From Candidatus Methylobacter favarea (lineage in GTDB: Bacteria; Pseudomonadota; Gammaproteobacteria; Methylococcales; Methylomonadaceae), in assembly GCF_902806695.1 (NCBI RefSeq), contig NZ_CADCXN010000073.1, forward strand, positions 1 to 33,749: 33,749 bases of DNA. The letters are read 5' to 3'. Numbering within the stretch: the first letter of the stretch is position 1; every line of letters begins with the position of its first letter. The notes below the pieces were generated by a model, which saw only the letters and a program-made list of their open reading frames with translations, made no database searches and was not told where the DNA came from. Both the position numbers and the translations under genes were made by a program. Shown here in pieces: positions 10,461 to 18,772 of this stretch.

Positions 10461-11631
10461 TTTGTAGCTGTACTCTAGTAATTGTTAACTGGCCGGCTTT
10501 TTTCAGAGCCACTTGATCCATTTTCTCGATGAACCAGTCAAACAAAAATTGAACATCATGTGGCCCAGGACTTGCTTCAGGGTGTCCCTGAAAGCTCATG
10601 GCCGGGCAATCTGTGCGTTCAATGCCTTGCAGGCTGCCATCGAACAGGGAACGATAAGTCGCTATTAAATTCTTCGGCAGGCTGTCTTCATTGACGGCAA
10701 ATCCGTGGTTTTGACTGCTGATTACCACGCGCCCGGTCGCTATTTCCTGAACCGGATGATTGGCGCCGTGGTGCCCGAATTTCATTTTTTCAGTTTTTGC
10801 GCCGCTGGCCAACGCCAGTAATTGGTGGCCGAGACAAATTCCCAACACCGGGATTTTCTTTTCCAGGAATATTTGAATAGCCTTGATTGCATAGGTGCAT
10901 GGCTCAGGGTCACCCGGGCCATTGGATAAAAACACGCCATCGGGATTCATGGCTATCACAGATTCCGCTGATGTTGTTGCAGGTACAACAGTAATGCGAC
11001 AGCCGCGATTGGCCAATAATCTCAGGATGTTGCGTTTAATGCCAAAATCATAGGCTACGACATGTTTGGTCAGATTCTCCGCTTGCGTATGTCCGTTTTG
11101 CAGATGCCAGATATTTTCAGTCCACTCATACGGCTCTGTGACTGAAACCACTTTGGCTAGATCCATTCCCATCAAGCCGGGGAAGCTTTCGATCGCAATT
11201 TTGGCAACTTCCACATTAACCGACTCGCCAGCCATAATACAGCCGCGCTGCACACCTTTGTCACGCAACAGCCGGGTTAACCTACGGGTATCAATGTCGG
11301 CAATGGCTACGACTTTATTATCAAGCAAATACTGTTGCAGGGTTTTTTTGCTACGCCAGTTACTTGCCAATAACGGCAGATCTCTAATCACGAGGCCGCT
11401 GGCAAAAACACGAGGCGACTCATCATCTTCGCTATTTGTGCCTACATTACCAATATGCGGACAGGTTAAGGTTACAATTTGCCGGGCATAAGAGGGATCA
11501 CTGAGAATTTCCTGATACCCGGTCATGGCCGTATTAAAAACGACTTCACCCACGGAACAGCCATCTGCGCCTATAGCTACCCCGTGAAATACCGTTCCAT
11601 CTTCCAATACCAATAATGCAGACCTGGTCAA
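10438..11631 (-). CDS. carA: Carbamoyl-phosphate synthase small (glutaminase) subunit
   Basis: CarA hydrolyses glutamine and passes ammonia to CarB. The class I glutamine amidotransferase triad is visible: Cys in V-L-G-I-C-L-G-H-Q, and His and Glu in [10 protein letters not shown] choose the TTG at 11629-11631 as the start. The protein then begins [12 protein letters not shown], matching the family's usual N-terminus, and GAGG stands 7 bases upstream. An ATG at 11679 would add 16 residues unlike the family and would run through a perfect inverted repeat. The product is 397 residues, longer than E. coli CarA (382) by a C-terminal tail that overlaps carB. Confidence 0.96.
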   Translation of the reverse strand: MTRSALLVLEDGTVFHGVAIGADGCSVGEVVFNTAMTGYQEILSDPSYARQIVTLTCPHIGNVGTNSEDDESPRVFASGLVIRDLPLLASNWRSKKTLQQYLLDNKVVAIADIDTRRLTRLLRDKGVQRGCIMAGESVNVEVAKIAIESFPGLMGMDLAKVVSVTEPYEWTENIWHLQNGHTQAENLTKHVVAYDFGIKRNILRLLANRGCRITVVPATTSAESVIAMNPDGVFLSNGPGDPEPCTYAIKAIQIFLEKKIPVLGICLGHQLLALASGAKTEKMKFGHHGANHPVQEIATGRVVISSQNHGFAVNEDSLPKNLIATYRSLFDGSLQGIERTDCPAMSFQGHPEASPGPHDVQFLFDWFIEKMDQVALKKAGQLTITRVQLQNAEKNGY

Positions 11632-11653
11632 ATACGACACCTCAAATGTGCAA

Positions 11654-11685
11654 AACGGGATGAGTTGCCAAGAGCTCATCCCGTT
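11654..11685 (-). promoter_or_regulatory. Hairpin in the carA 5' leader
   Basis: A perfect 11-base inverted repeat (AACGGGATGAG at 11654-11664, complement at 11675-11685) encloses a 10-base loop. It ends 23 bases before the carA TTG codon. On the minus strand the hairpin is followed by TTTT, so it could act as a weak terminator or attenuator in the carAB leader. A regulatory role is inference. The structure itself is seen directly. Confidence 0.55.
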
Positions 11686-12051
11686 ATAAAAAACAAAATC
11701 CGATTAATTTTACGAGATTATGCTGTTTTGGTCATTAATAATTTTTACTTCAGGGAAATCGATGAAAGCTCAAGGAGGAACGCTGGCTGCCTTTACCGCC
11801 CGTAATCCTAGAGATTTCTTGATCAGCGCCTATTCTTTGCTTTTTCTTCGATTGAGAAACCGGCATCAGGTGAGTTTGCATAGGTTGAAAGCCTATAATC
11901 CGGAATCAACCGGTCTCACTGTTTTCCTATCGCTACCGTCATACGGAAATGCCCAGGTCATCTTGGGCGTCAAGGTGACCTGTAACTTTACAGGTTATTT
12001 GATCATGCGTGGACAGGTTTCTTTCCTGATGCAAAAATGATCAGGATTCGG
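11686..12051. other. Gene-free spacer between cfa and carA
   Basis: I see no supported gene here. A 106-codon plus-strand frame (11720-12040) has no family resemblance and no ribosome binding site at its start. The stretch contains several short inverted repeats: CAGGTCA/TGACCTG (11954-11960 / 11976-11982), ACCTGTAA/TTACAGGT (11978-11995), and CCTGAT/ATCAGG (12025-12030 / 12040-12045). It must contain the carAB promoter on the minus strand, but no hexamer pair is convincing. Confidence 0.5.
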
Positions 12052-12094
12052 TATGTTTCAGACCTGTTCCTACAGCTTAGCGGACTGAAACATA
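12052..12094 (-). terminator. Possible 3' stem-loop of cfa
   Basis: A perfect 10-base inverted repeat (TATGTTTCAG at 12052-12061, complement at 12085-12094) has a 23-base loop and includes the last codons of cfa. On the minus strand a T5 run follows about 15 bases later, inside a second small hairpin. The long loop and distant U-tract make it a weak terminator candidate; RNA end protection is an alternative. Confidence 0.4.
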
Positions 12095-13216
12095 TCCGCC
12101 CGGCACGCCTTTTGTGGACAACACAATTTGCCAGAGCTGATTGACGCGGGACCGGAAAGCACCGGCGCACGACAGTAAATAGTATTTCCACATCCGGAAG
12201 AATCGTTCATCATAACGGTTGGTCTTTATCAAGGTTCCCCAGTTCCTGGAAAAATTTTCAAACCAGCACATAAGCGTCCTGTCATAATCGGCGCCAAAAT
12301 TGTGCCAATCTTCCATAACAAACTTTCCTTCCGGGGCTTTTGCAATTTGCTTGAGCGAAGGCAGCATACCGTCCGGGAATATGTATTTATCTATCCAGGC
12401 ATCAGTGGTTATTACTGAAGTATTTCCTCCAATCGTATGCAGCAGAAATAAGCCGTTATCCTTAAGGCAATTTCGAACAACCTGCATATATTTACTATAA
12501 TTCTTATAGCCGACATGCTCAAACATGCCAATAGAGACAATATGATCAAACCGCTCGTCAAGCTCCCGGTAATCTGCCAAACGTATGTCTATGGGCAAAT
12601 CCGCACATAACTCTTTAGCCAGCGCGAGCTGTTTCTCCGCCAGGGTTATCCCAACACAGGAAACGCCATAATTTTCAGCCGCGTATTTCATAAAACTTCC
12701 CCCGCCGCAGCCGATATCAAGAATTTTTTGACCGGCTTGCACATTCAGTTTTCTGCATATGAGCTCGAATTTATGCGCTTGCGCCTGCTCAAGCGTGCGA
12801 GCAGTTTTCCAGTAGCCGCAGCTATAAGTCATGCGTGACTCCAGCATTGCACGGTATAAGTCATTTCCCATGTCATAATGCTGTTTCACAATAGGGGAAA
12901 CAAAATGCTTGCTTTGCCGGTTCAGGCAATACGCCCAAAGCTTATTCATCAGGGTTTGAGAACATTTCCCTTGAGCTACGAACTCGGTAGAACAGATTTT
13001 ATTGAATAATTCATCAAGCTGCTCACAGTCCCACCAACCGTCCATATAGGCCTCACCCAATCCCAAAGACCCTTGAGCCAGCATTCTCTCATACAGGTTC
13101 GAATTATAAACCCGGATATCCCAGGGATTATTGCCGTTAAAGACAACATCAGTACCTTCAAATTTCTCAAGTTTCGCCCGAAATTTATTTTGTGCATTAT
13201 CAATTGTTTTGCGCAT
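12077..13216 (-). CDS. cfa: Cyclopropane-fatty-acyl-phospholipid synthase
   Basis: Cfa adds a methylene group from S-adenosylmethionine across double bonds of membrane phospholipid acyl chains, usually on entry into stationary phase or under acid stress. The SAM motif V-L-D-I-G-C-G-x-G appears as I-L-D-I-G-C-G-G-G near residue 150. Conserved family blocks follow: G-M-F-E-H-V-G-x-K-N-Y, H-T-I-G, W-I-x-K-Y-I-F-P-x-G, and M-E-D-W-H-N-F-G-x-D-Y. The ATG at 13216 has GGAG 7 bases upstream and gives 379 residues (E. coli 382). An ATG at 13282 would add 22 residues. The gene is intact, yet it sits in a region of decayed genes between carA and dapB. Confidence 0.94.
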   Translation of the reverse strand: MRKTIDNAQNKFRAKLEKFEGTDVVFNGNNPWDIRVYNSNLYERMLAQGSLGLGEAYMDGWWDCEQLDELFNKICSTEFVAQGKCSQTLMNKLWAYCLNRQSKHFVSPIVKQHYDMGNDLYRAMLESRMTYSCGYWKTARTLEQAQAHKFELICRKLNVQAGQKILDIGCGGGSFMKYAAENYGVSCVGITLAEKQLALAKELCADLPIDIRLADYRELDERFDHIVSIGMFEHVGYKNYSKYMQVVRNCLKDNGLFLLHTIGGNTSVITTDAWIDKYIFPDGMLPSLKQIAKAPEGKFVMEDWHNFGADYDRTLMCWFENFSRNWGTLIKTNRYDERFFRMWKYYLLSCAGAFRSRVNQLWQIVLSTKGVPGGYVSVR

Positions 13217-13591
13217 AACTGCTCTCCAGAGCTGAGCGCAAGTTTGCATTGCAACTTTCATTACACCTGATTTGGAAAGCATAACCAGGAATGTATATTA
13301 TTGGCTTTGATTATTACGCAATGAGGAAATTTCTTTCTATTGGTAGTATATTCCCATTGTTTAAAATATACACCCGACCCCATGAACTTGTCAGTGACAA
13401 TTAAACATAGCGCCTCCTTCTCCATAAGGAAACCTTTATTATCAACGTCTTAAGCTGATTTTACATACCCAAACTTTTACCAGGATCAAGCATACAGGCC
13501 ATAAGAAAAAAACCGCTTGAAGAAACCAGAACCTGAATCGGGTTTGTACCTTCCGTTTAGCAAATAAACCATACCAGTGCTGTAGTGATGT
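13217..13591. other. Gene-free region upstream of cfa
   Basis: No gene is visible. The cfa promoter should lie at the left end of this stretch on the minus strand, but no clear hexamers were found. A perfect odd palindrome TTGTCA-G-TGACAA (13388-13400) looks like a dimeric-regulator operator. It is about 170 bases upstream of cfa, so any link is speculative. Confidence 0.4.
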
Positions 13592-14072
13592 GTGGTTGAA
13601 ATAGCGACTACTATCCATTACCGCCGTTATCTAGATCAAATTAATGATATTTTTATTGTGGAAACCGGCGCAGTGCTGCGAGACCCGATACTCCCAACTC
13701 TTTTTGCACAGTCCGCTGAAAAAGCTGCGGATACCGCTATTAACTTATAGAAGCATCTGGCGGCCAAAATAATTTCGATCGTCGGTGAAGATGGTTTCAA
13801 TTCACTTTAGGTAAGAAATGTATTCCTTACCCCATCAACCTTCCCTAACTCGTGGCCGGCTCATTCAACACAGACTGATCACCGCTTGGCGGGATTGAAA
13901 ATGAGCTTTGAAGGGCAACCATCTGCGCAAGCCAACGCAGCAAACAGTCTGCTACTGATCACTTACCGACATCCTGGCCTCGTTAATTGGTGAGGAGTTA
14001 GTGACCCGAATTTTTCACTCGGCTTGGGGCGATGATGTTTTCGATAAGCCCGCCAAGGAGTTCAAAAAATGA
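13592..14072 (+). pseudogene. Decayed gene upstream of the KaiC-like gene
   Basis: A nearly continuous coding frame begins around the GTG at 13592. It reads D-Q-I-N-D-I-F-I-V-E-T-G-A-V-L-R-D-P from 13634. It is broken by two in-frame TAG codons (near 13748 and 13808) and by a frameshift near 13970. The restored frame ends T-D-I-L-A-S-L-I-G-E-E-L-V-T-R, then A-W-G-D-D. Its stop at 14070-14072 overlaps the ATG of the next gene as ATGA, the mark of an originally coupled pair. I recognise it only as a partner-type gene next to KaiC-like ATPases and know no biochemical function. The reconstruction is by eye. Confidence 0.6.
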
Positions 14073-14616
14073 GTAAAAAGGCATGCAAACGTCGTCTGGT
14101 AACCGGCGTAACTGGTCTGGACACCTGTTGGGAGAAGGTCTGCCTGAATTCTCATTCAACCTGATTGCTGGCACGCAGGGAAGCAGAAAAACAACGCTCG
14201 CTCAGCAGATCATGGTCTCGCTGGCAACCCCGGATAATCGAACGCCATTCTTCACTGTACCCGGGGAGCCGGCCTTGAAGATGCTCCGTTATCAACAGCA
14301 ATTTCTATTTTTTGTTATCACGAAAGTCACTGACTCGATCCGCTTCTTCAACCTGACTGCAGACCTTCAGGAAGGAAATCTTGATCGTCTATTGTCACGC
14401 TTTCGCGATGAAGTGAAAGACTATGCCCCCCCTTTGTTTTTGTTGATTCATTTCGATCAGTCGCACGGTCAGCGATGCAGGAAGAACAGGTAACGACCGA
14501 ACTGCAACGATTCGTGCAGCAACTGTGCATGCAAATGATGAGCACGCAGGCCACCCTCTTTTTAATCGCTGAATATTTGACGATGGAATCTGAGTCAAAG
14601 CCTGTTTTTAACATGA
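14069..14616 (+). pseudogene. KaiC/RAD55-like ATPase, frameshifted and truncated
   Basis: From the ATG at 14069 the protein reads M-S-K-K-A-C-K-R-R-L-V-T-G-V-T-G-L-D-T, the usual opening of a KaiC-domain protein. A one-base loss near 14125 shifts the frame to G-E-G-L-P-E-F-S-F-N-L-I-A-G-T-Q-G-S-R-K-T-T. This is a Walker A loop in which the expected G-S-G-K-T has become G-S-R-K-T. A second shift near 14440 moves the frame to V-A-R-S-A-M-Q-E-E-Q-V-T-T-E-L-Q. The gene stops abruptly at P-V-F-N, where the IS element begins. KaiC-like proteins are ATPases in signalling or timing. This copy is dead. Confidence 0.75.
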
Positions 14617-15587
14617 GAGCATTTTCATTTTGTCTATAAGGCATATTCGGCGTTGCATAGATATTTCTCGCATTCCGCCGGGGGTGAACTAATCCAGTAA
14701 TTTGGCGAGGGTGTCCCACAGCATCTCGACCATGCGCTCACCGGCCTTTCTAGGCAAGGCTTTCAGCCTGGCAAACACCTGTTCGATGGGATTGAAATCC
14801 CGGCTGTAAGGCGGCAGTGGCTTGAAGATCCTGCTACCGCCCTGATGGCCTCGCGGATGCCCGCCACCTGATGCGAAGACAGATTGTCCCTGACCACGAT
14901 GTCACCGGGAGATAGGGTGGGACAGAGAAACTCATGCACATAAGCCTTGAATAAAGCCCCGTCCATCGGCCCCCTGCTCACCATCAGAGCGGTTAAGCGA
15001 CACTGACGCGCGTTCCACGGTTGCTCCAACCTTAGCGGCGCACCCTCGCGGTACCACGACCTGTTTCATCAATAAACACGAGCCGGGCTGGATCCAGCAT
15101 CGGTTGCGTCTCCCGCCAGGCGTAGCTCCGGACGCGCAGGTCCTCGCGCGCTTGCTGGCTGCTCTTGGTGTTTTTTTTGAACGTCAGGCCGAGACGTTCC
15201 AGGCGATACCCAAGTGTGGAGAGGTGAACCTTCACCCCCAGCTTCTCCCGCAACCCTTCCAGCGTGAGATGGGGCGCCCTCAACAGTATGCACAGCATTT
15301 GTCAGGGGCGTGGGATAGCGCTGCTGGCGTGGGGTTTGGGTTCTAGCGTATCGCGCTCTCGCCGCCGTTGCTGCAAATTTTCGACGAAAGATTCGCTCAC
15401 CGTGAGTCGCTTCGCAATCTGGGCGATGGGCTATCCCTGGTCGCAGGCCCCCGGTCACTCGCTTCCGTAAATCCATCGAATAGGCTTTAGGCATTGAGAT
15501 ATCTCCTTCAGCAAAGAACCCTTCGACGAATCCGGGCGGACGAATCCAGGCGCGTGAAGTTTCCATTAATATAATCTGAAAATACTC
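14617..15587 (-). mobile_element. Decayed IS630-type insertion sequence
   Basis: The element is about 970 bases and carries a single broken transposase gene. Its ends are imperfect inverted repeats: GAGCATTTTCA at 14617-14627 and, on the opposite strand, GAGTATTTTCA (complement of 15577-15587). A TA follows the right end, but the left flank reads GA, so the expected TA target duplication is no longer clean. It interrupts the KaiC-like gene. The DNA on the far side is not the missing half of that gene, which suggests a deletion after insertion. Confidence 0.72.
14634..15494 (-). pseudogene. IS630-family transposase, multiply frameshifted
   Basis: The gene opens at the ATG at 15494 with M-P-K-A-Y-S-M-D-L-R-K-R-V, with AAGGAG just upstream. 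It ends at the TAG at 14634-14636. Pieces of the DDE catalytic core lie in different frames: V-F-I-D-E-T (first Asp), G-D-I-V-V-R-D-N-L-S-S-H (second Asp), and F-N-P-I-E-Q-V-F (Glu). Several frameshifts and an in-frame TAG near the C-terminus make it non-functional. At about 287 codons, its original length fits the family. Confidence 0.85.
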
Positions 15588-16170
15588 TAGTGACCTTAGG
15601 AGGGCAGTTCGTGCTCATCGCCGAAGACAATGGTCTGATCCTGCCGATTGAGCGCTGGCTTGACGCCGATTTCCCTCCCAGTCAATACCTCCGCGCTTGA
15701 GTTCCTCGCCCTGGATTTTTCCAAAAATATAAGGCGACCCGGTAAGATACCGACCTGGAGCCGCGCTATCCAGAACTCGAACTGACCGAGAGCCTTCTCA
15801 TGCAGGATGACGAATCTACCGATTCCGTACTGCAGGGGCTGGCCGAATTAGGCGTAAAGCTGGCGATCAATGATTACGGCACCGGTTATTCCAGCCTCAA
15901 TTATCTGCGGCAGCTTCTGATCGATACACTGAAAATCGACCAGTCGTTCGTGAAACGAATAAGCAGCAACGCGAACCGTGCTACGCTGGTCAGCGTCATG
16001 ATTACGGTGGCTAAATGCCTCAAGCTATAGATAATTGCGGAGGGGGTGGAAACGCTGGAGCAGTACGCCTGTCTTCGGGCCCAACATTGCGACAAGGGCC
16101 AAGGCTACTATTTCGGCCGCCCCACTTGGGGGAGGCGCTCGCCATTTTACTGCAAACAAGTATATCACCC
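15588..16170 (+). pseudogene. EAL-domain (c-di-GMP phosphodiesterase) fragment
   Basis: This is the C-terminal two thirds of an EAL domain. F-V-L-I-A-E-D-N-G-L-I-L-P-I-E-R-W is followed by E-L-T-E-S, T-G-Y-S-S-L-N-Y-L-R-Q, L-K-I-D-Q-S-F-V and I-I-A-E-G-V-E-T. The EAL signature itself and everything upstream are missing; the fragment begins at the IS element's right end. The reading frame is broken by a stop near 15698, a frameshift, and a TAG near 16027. The metal-binding D-D-F-G-T-G motif is altered to N-D-Y-G-T-G. It cannot encode an active phosphodiesterase. Confidence 0.82.
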
Positions 16171-16199
16171 CCCTCTTATTTAATGACCAAGGCTGTGGT

Positions 16200-16381
16200 A
16201 TGACGGAAAAGGATAAGTTTTGAGCTTGACCAGTTATCGGGCGGAGAAGGGGGATAAGCTGCACCTGGGTATGAAGTTTGCTTATTTGAACGGGGCACTC
16301 GGGAGGAAGGCCAGTGCTGATCAATTCGGTGTGCACCACAAAACCGTCAGCCGCGCAGTCAGAGTCTCACACAGAACCTGA
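16200..16381 (+). pseudogene. Broken small helix-turn-helix gene
   Basis: An ATG at 16200 starts M-T-E-K-D-K-F and then hits TGA. After frame corrections the frame continues E-K-G-D-K-L-H-L-G-M-K-F-A-Y-L-N-G, then a helix-turn-helix-like A-S-A-D-Q-F-G-V-H-H-K-T-V-S-R-A-V, ending at the TGA at 16379-16381. The pattern recalls TrfB/KorA-type plasmid regulators, but I am not sure of the family. At least two frameshifts separate the pieces. Confidence 0.4.
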
Positions 16382-16407
16382 CCTCATCTTTTTAAGATCA
16401 GACATTT

Positions 16408-16635
16408 TTACGACAGTTCTAAAGGCTTTTCAATACGGGAGATCCGCTCATACAGTAGAAGTTGATCTACAATACTGACCGCAAAATCACCGCCATCTCT
16501 TCGCACAGTGGCAATACCACTTTCTATAATTATTAAAGGTGATTTAATCTCCTGCGCATCCTCTTCTACGAACACTATATCAGCTCTGATAGCGTGTAAC
16601 TGCTCTGGCACACGGTTTTCTATATTGTCGGTCAT
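16408..16635 (-). CDS. Small coiled-coil hypothetical protein
   Basis: A 75-residue acidic protein, M-T-D-N-I-E-N-R-V-P-E-Q-L-H and onward. The sequence looks like a short coiled coil: H-A-I-R-A-D-I, then E-I-K, then I-E-S-G, then a C-terminal S-R-I-E-K-P-L-E-L-S. Proteins with this plan (a repeated L-x-x-I/R-x-x-I pattern ending R-I-E-x-R-L-E-L) are common small hypotheticals near mobile DNA and have no known function. A proline in each of two spots where such proteins have arginine, and a shortened C-terminal heptad, suggest early decay. I prefer the ATG at 16635; an ATG at 16671 would add 12 residues. Confidence 0.5.
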   Translation of the reverse strand: MTDNIENRVPEQLHAIRADIVFVEEDAQEIKSPLIIIESGIATVRRDGGDFAVSIVDQLLLYERISRIEKPLELS

Positions 16636-16723
16636 GTTCTTGTCCCTTTCTTTAGACTTACGTCTTACCAAACAATAACATAAGGACTACAGAACTATAA
16701 ACTCACTATTATTGTTACGAATT

Positions 16724-17530
<807 letters not shown>

Positions 17531-18658
17531 TTAGCCGGTTATTTTGTCAAAAAATGTTTTTACGCCATCAGTCCAGGAATGTTCCTGGGGGCTGTGATAT
17601 TTGCCGCCACCCGACAGCGACTCGCCCAGCTTTTCTATCAGCGCTTTCTGTTCTTTGGTCAGATGCACGGGGGTTTCAATGTGCACCCGGCACAACAAAT
17701 CCCCGACCGCACCGCCTCTGACCGGCTTGACGCCTTTGCCGCGCAGCCTGAATAATTTTCCGGTTTGGGTTTCAGCCGGGATTTTCAGCATCACTTTGCC
17801 CTCGAGCGTAGGCACTTGCAACTCGCCGCCCAGGCAAGCGGTAGGAAAACTGATAGGAACTTCGCAATACAAGTTAGCGCCATCACGGGTAAAAATAGCA
17901 TGATCTTTTACCTGAATCTGTACATAGAGATCGCCGGCGGGCCCGCCCTGTTCACCGGCTTCTCCTTCTCCGGCGAGGCGAATACGATCGCCGGTATCGA
18001 CACCGGCGGGAACTTTAACGGACAAGGTTTTGGTTTCTTCAATACGCCCCTGTCCATGACATTTGGCACAGGGATCCTTGATCTGTTTGCCCGAACCCCG
18101 ACAGGTGGGACAGGTTTGCTGCACAGAAAAGAAACCTTGCTGCATTCTGACCTGGCCATGGCCATGACAGGTTGAACAAATAACGGGGCTGGAGCCTTTT
18201 TTCGCGCCGGAACCCTGACATTCACCGCAGGCAACCAGCACCGGCACGCGGATTTTGGCTTCGGTTCCGGCAACCGCTTCTTCCAGAGTCAACTCCAGGT
18301 TATAGCGCAGATCCGAGCCGCGTTGAACGCTGCTGCGCTGTCTGCCGCCCCCGAAAATATCGCCGAATACGTCACCGAACACATCACTGAAACTTTCGCC
18401 GCCGAAGCCGCCGCGGCCGCCCATCGATGCATCGACTCCGGCATGGCCGAACTGATCATAGGCAGAACGCTTTTTAGGATCTGATAATACCTCGTAAGCT
18501 TCCTTAATCTGTTTGAATTTCACTTCGGCTTCCTGAGGATTATCACTATTCCTGTCCGGGTGAAACTTCATCGCCAACCTGCGATAGCTTTTCTTAATCT
18601 CTGCATCACTGGCGTTTTTATTTACACCAAGAAGCTTGTAAAAATCTTCTTTTGCCAT
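17531..18658 (-). CDS. dnaJ: Chaperone protein DnaJ (Hsp40)
   Basis: DnaJ delivers unfolded clients to DnaK and stimulates its ATPase. The J domain (about residues 4-70) has the H-P-D motif in K-F-H-P-D-R-N. A Gly/Phe-rich linker runs from about 75 to 105. Four zinc-finger repeats of C-x-x-C-x-G-x-G type follow: [24 protein letters not shown] and C-A-K-C-H-G-Q-G. Length is 375 residues (E. coli 376). It lies 114 bases downstream of dnaK, and the gap holds a terminator-like hairpin, so its expression may be lower than that of dnaK. Confidence 0.98.
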   Translation of the reverse strand: MAKEDFYKLLGVNKNASDAEIKKSYRRLAMKFHPDRNSDNPQEAEVKFKQIKEAYEVLSDPKKRSAYDQFGHAGVDASMGGRGGFGGESFSDVFGDVFGDIFGGGRQRSSVQRGSDLRYNLELTLEEAVAGTEAKIRVPVLVACGECQGSGAKKGSSPVICSTCHGHGQVRMQQGFFSVQQTCPTCRGSGKQIKDPCAKCHGQGRIEETKTLSVKVPAGVDTGDRIRLAGEGEAGEQGGPAGDLYVQIQVKDHAIFTRDGANLYCEVPISFPTACLGGELQVPTLEGKVMLKIPAETQTGKLFRLRGKGVKPVRGGAVGDLLCRVHIETPVHLTKEQKALIEKLGESLSGGGKYHSPQEHSWTDGVKTFFDKITG

Positions 18659-18718
18659 ATTTCAATCCGCTCCTGAAAATTAACTCAGGATATCCAGCAA
18701 TCTCTGCGGTAGTTAAAC

Positions 18719-18756
18719 AAAAACCGCGCCCGCTAAGTAATAAAGCTAAGGCGCGG
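18719..18756 (-). terminator. Terminator-like hairpin between dnaK and dnaJ
   Basis: On the minus strand CCGCGCC (complement of 18750-18756) pairs with GGCGCGG (complement of 18724-18730) across a 19-base loop, followed directly by T5 (complement of 18719-18723). The GC-rich stem and U-tract make an intrinsic terminator. No promoter is obvious before dnaJ, so it is probably a partial terminator that lets some dnaK transcripts run through. Confidence 0.72.
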
Positions 18757-18772
18757 CATGACTTCAAGCTAA

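Noticed and set aside
11720-12040. 106-codon plus-strand frame between cfa and carA
   Set aside because: No family resemblance, no ribosome binding site at its ATG, and odd composition; treated as chance.
14348-14719. 123-codon minus-strand frame spanning the KaiC remnant and the IS end
   Set aside because: It crosses two unrelated sequences in antisense or wrong frame; it only happens to stay open.
17908-18273. Cys/Pro-rich minus-strand frame
   Set aside because: An out-of-frame reading of the dnaJ zinc-finger region.
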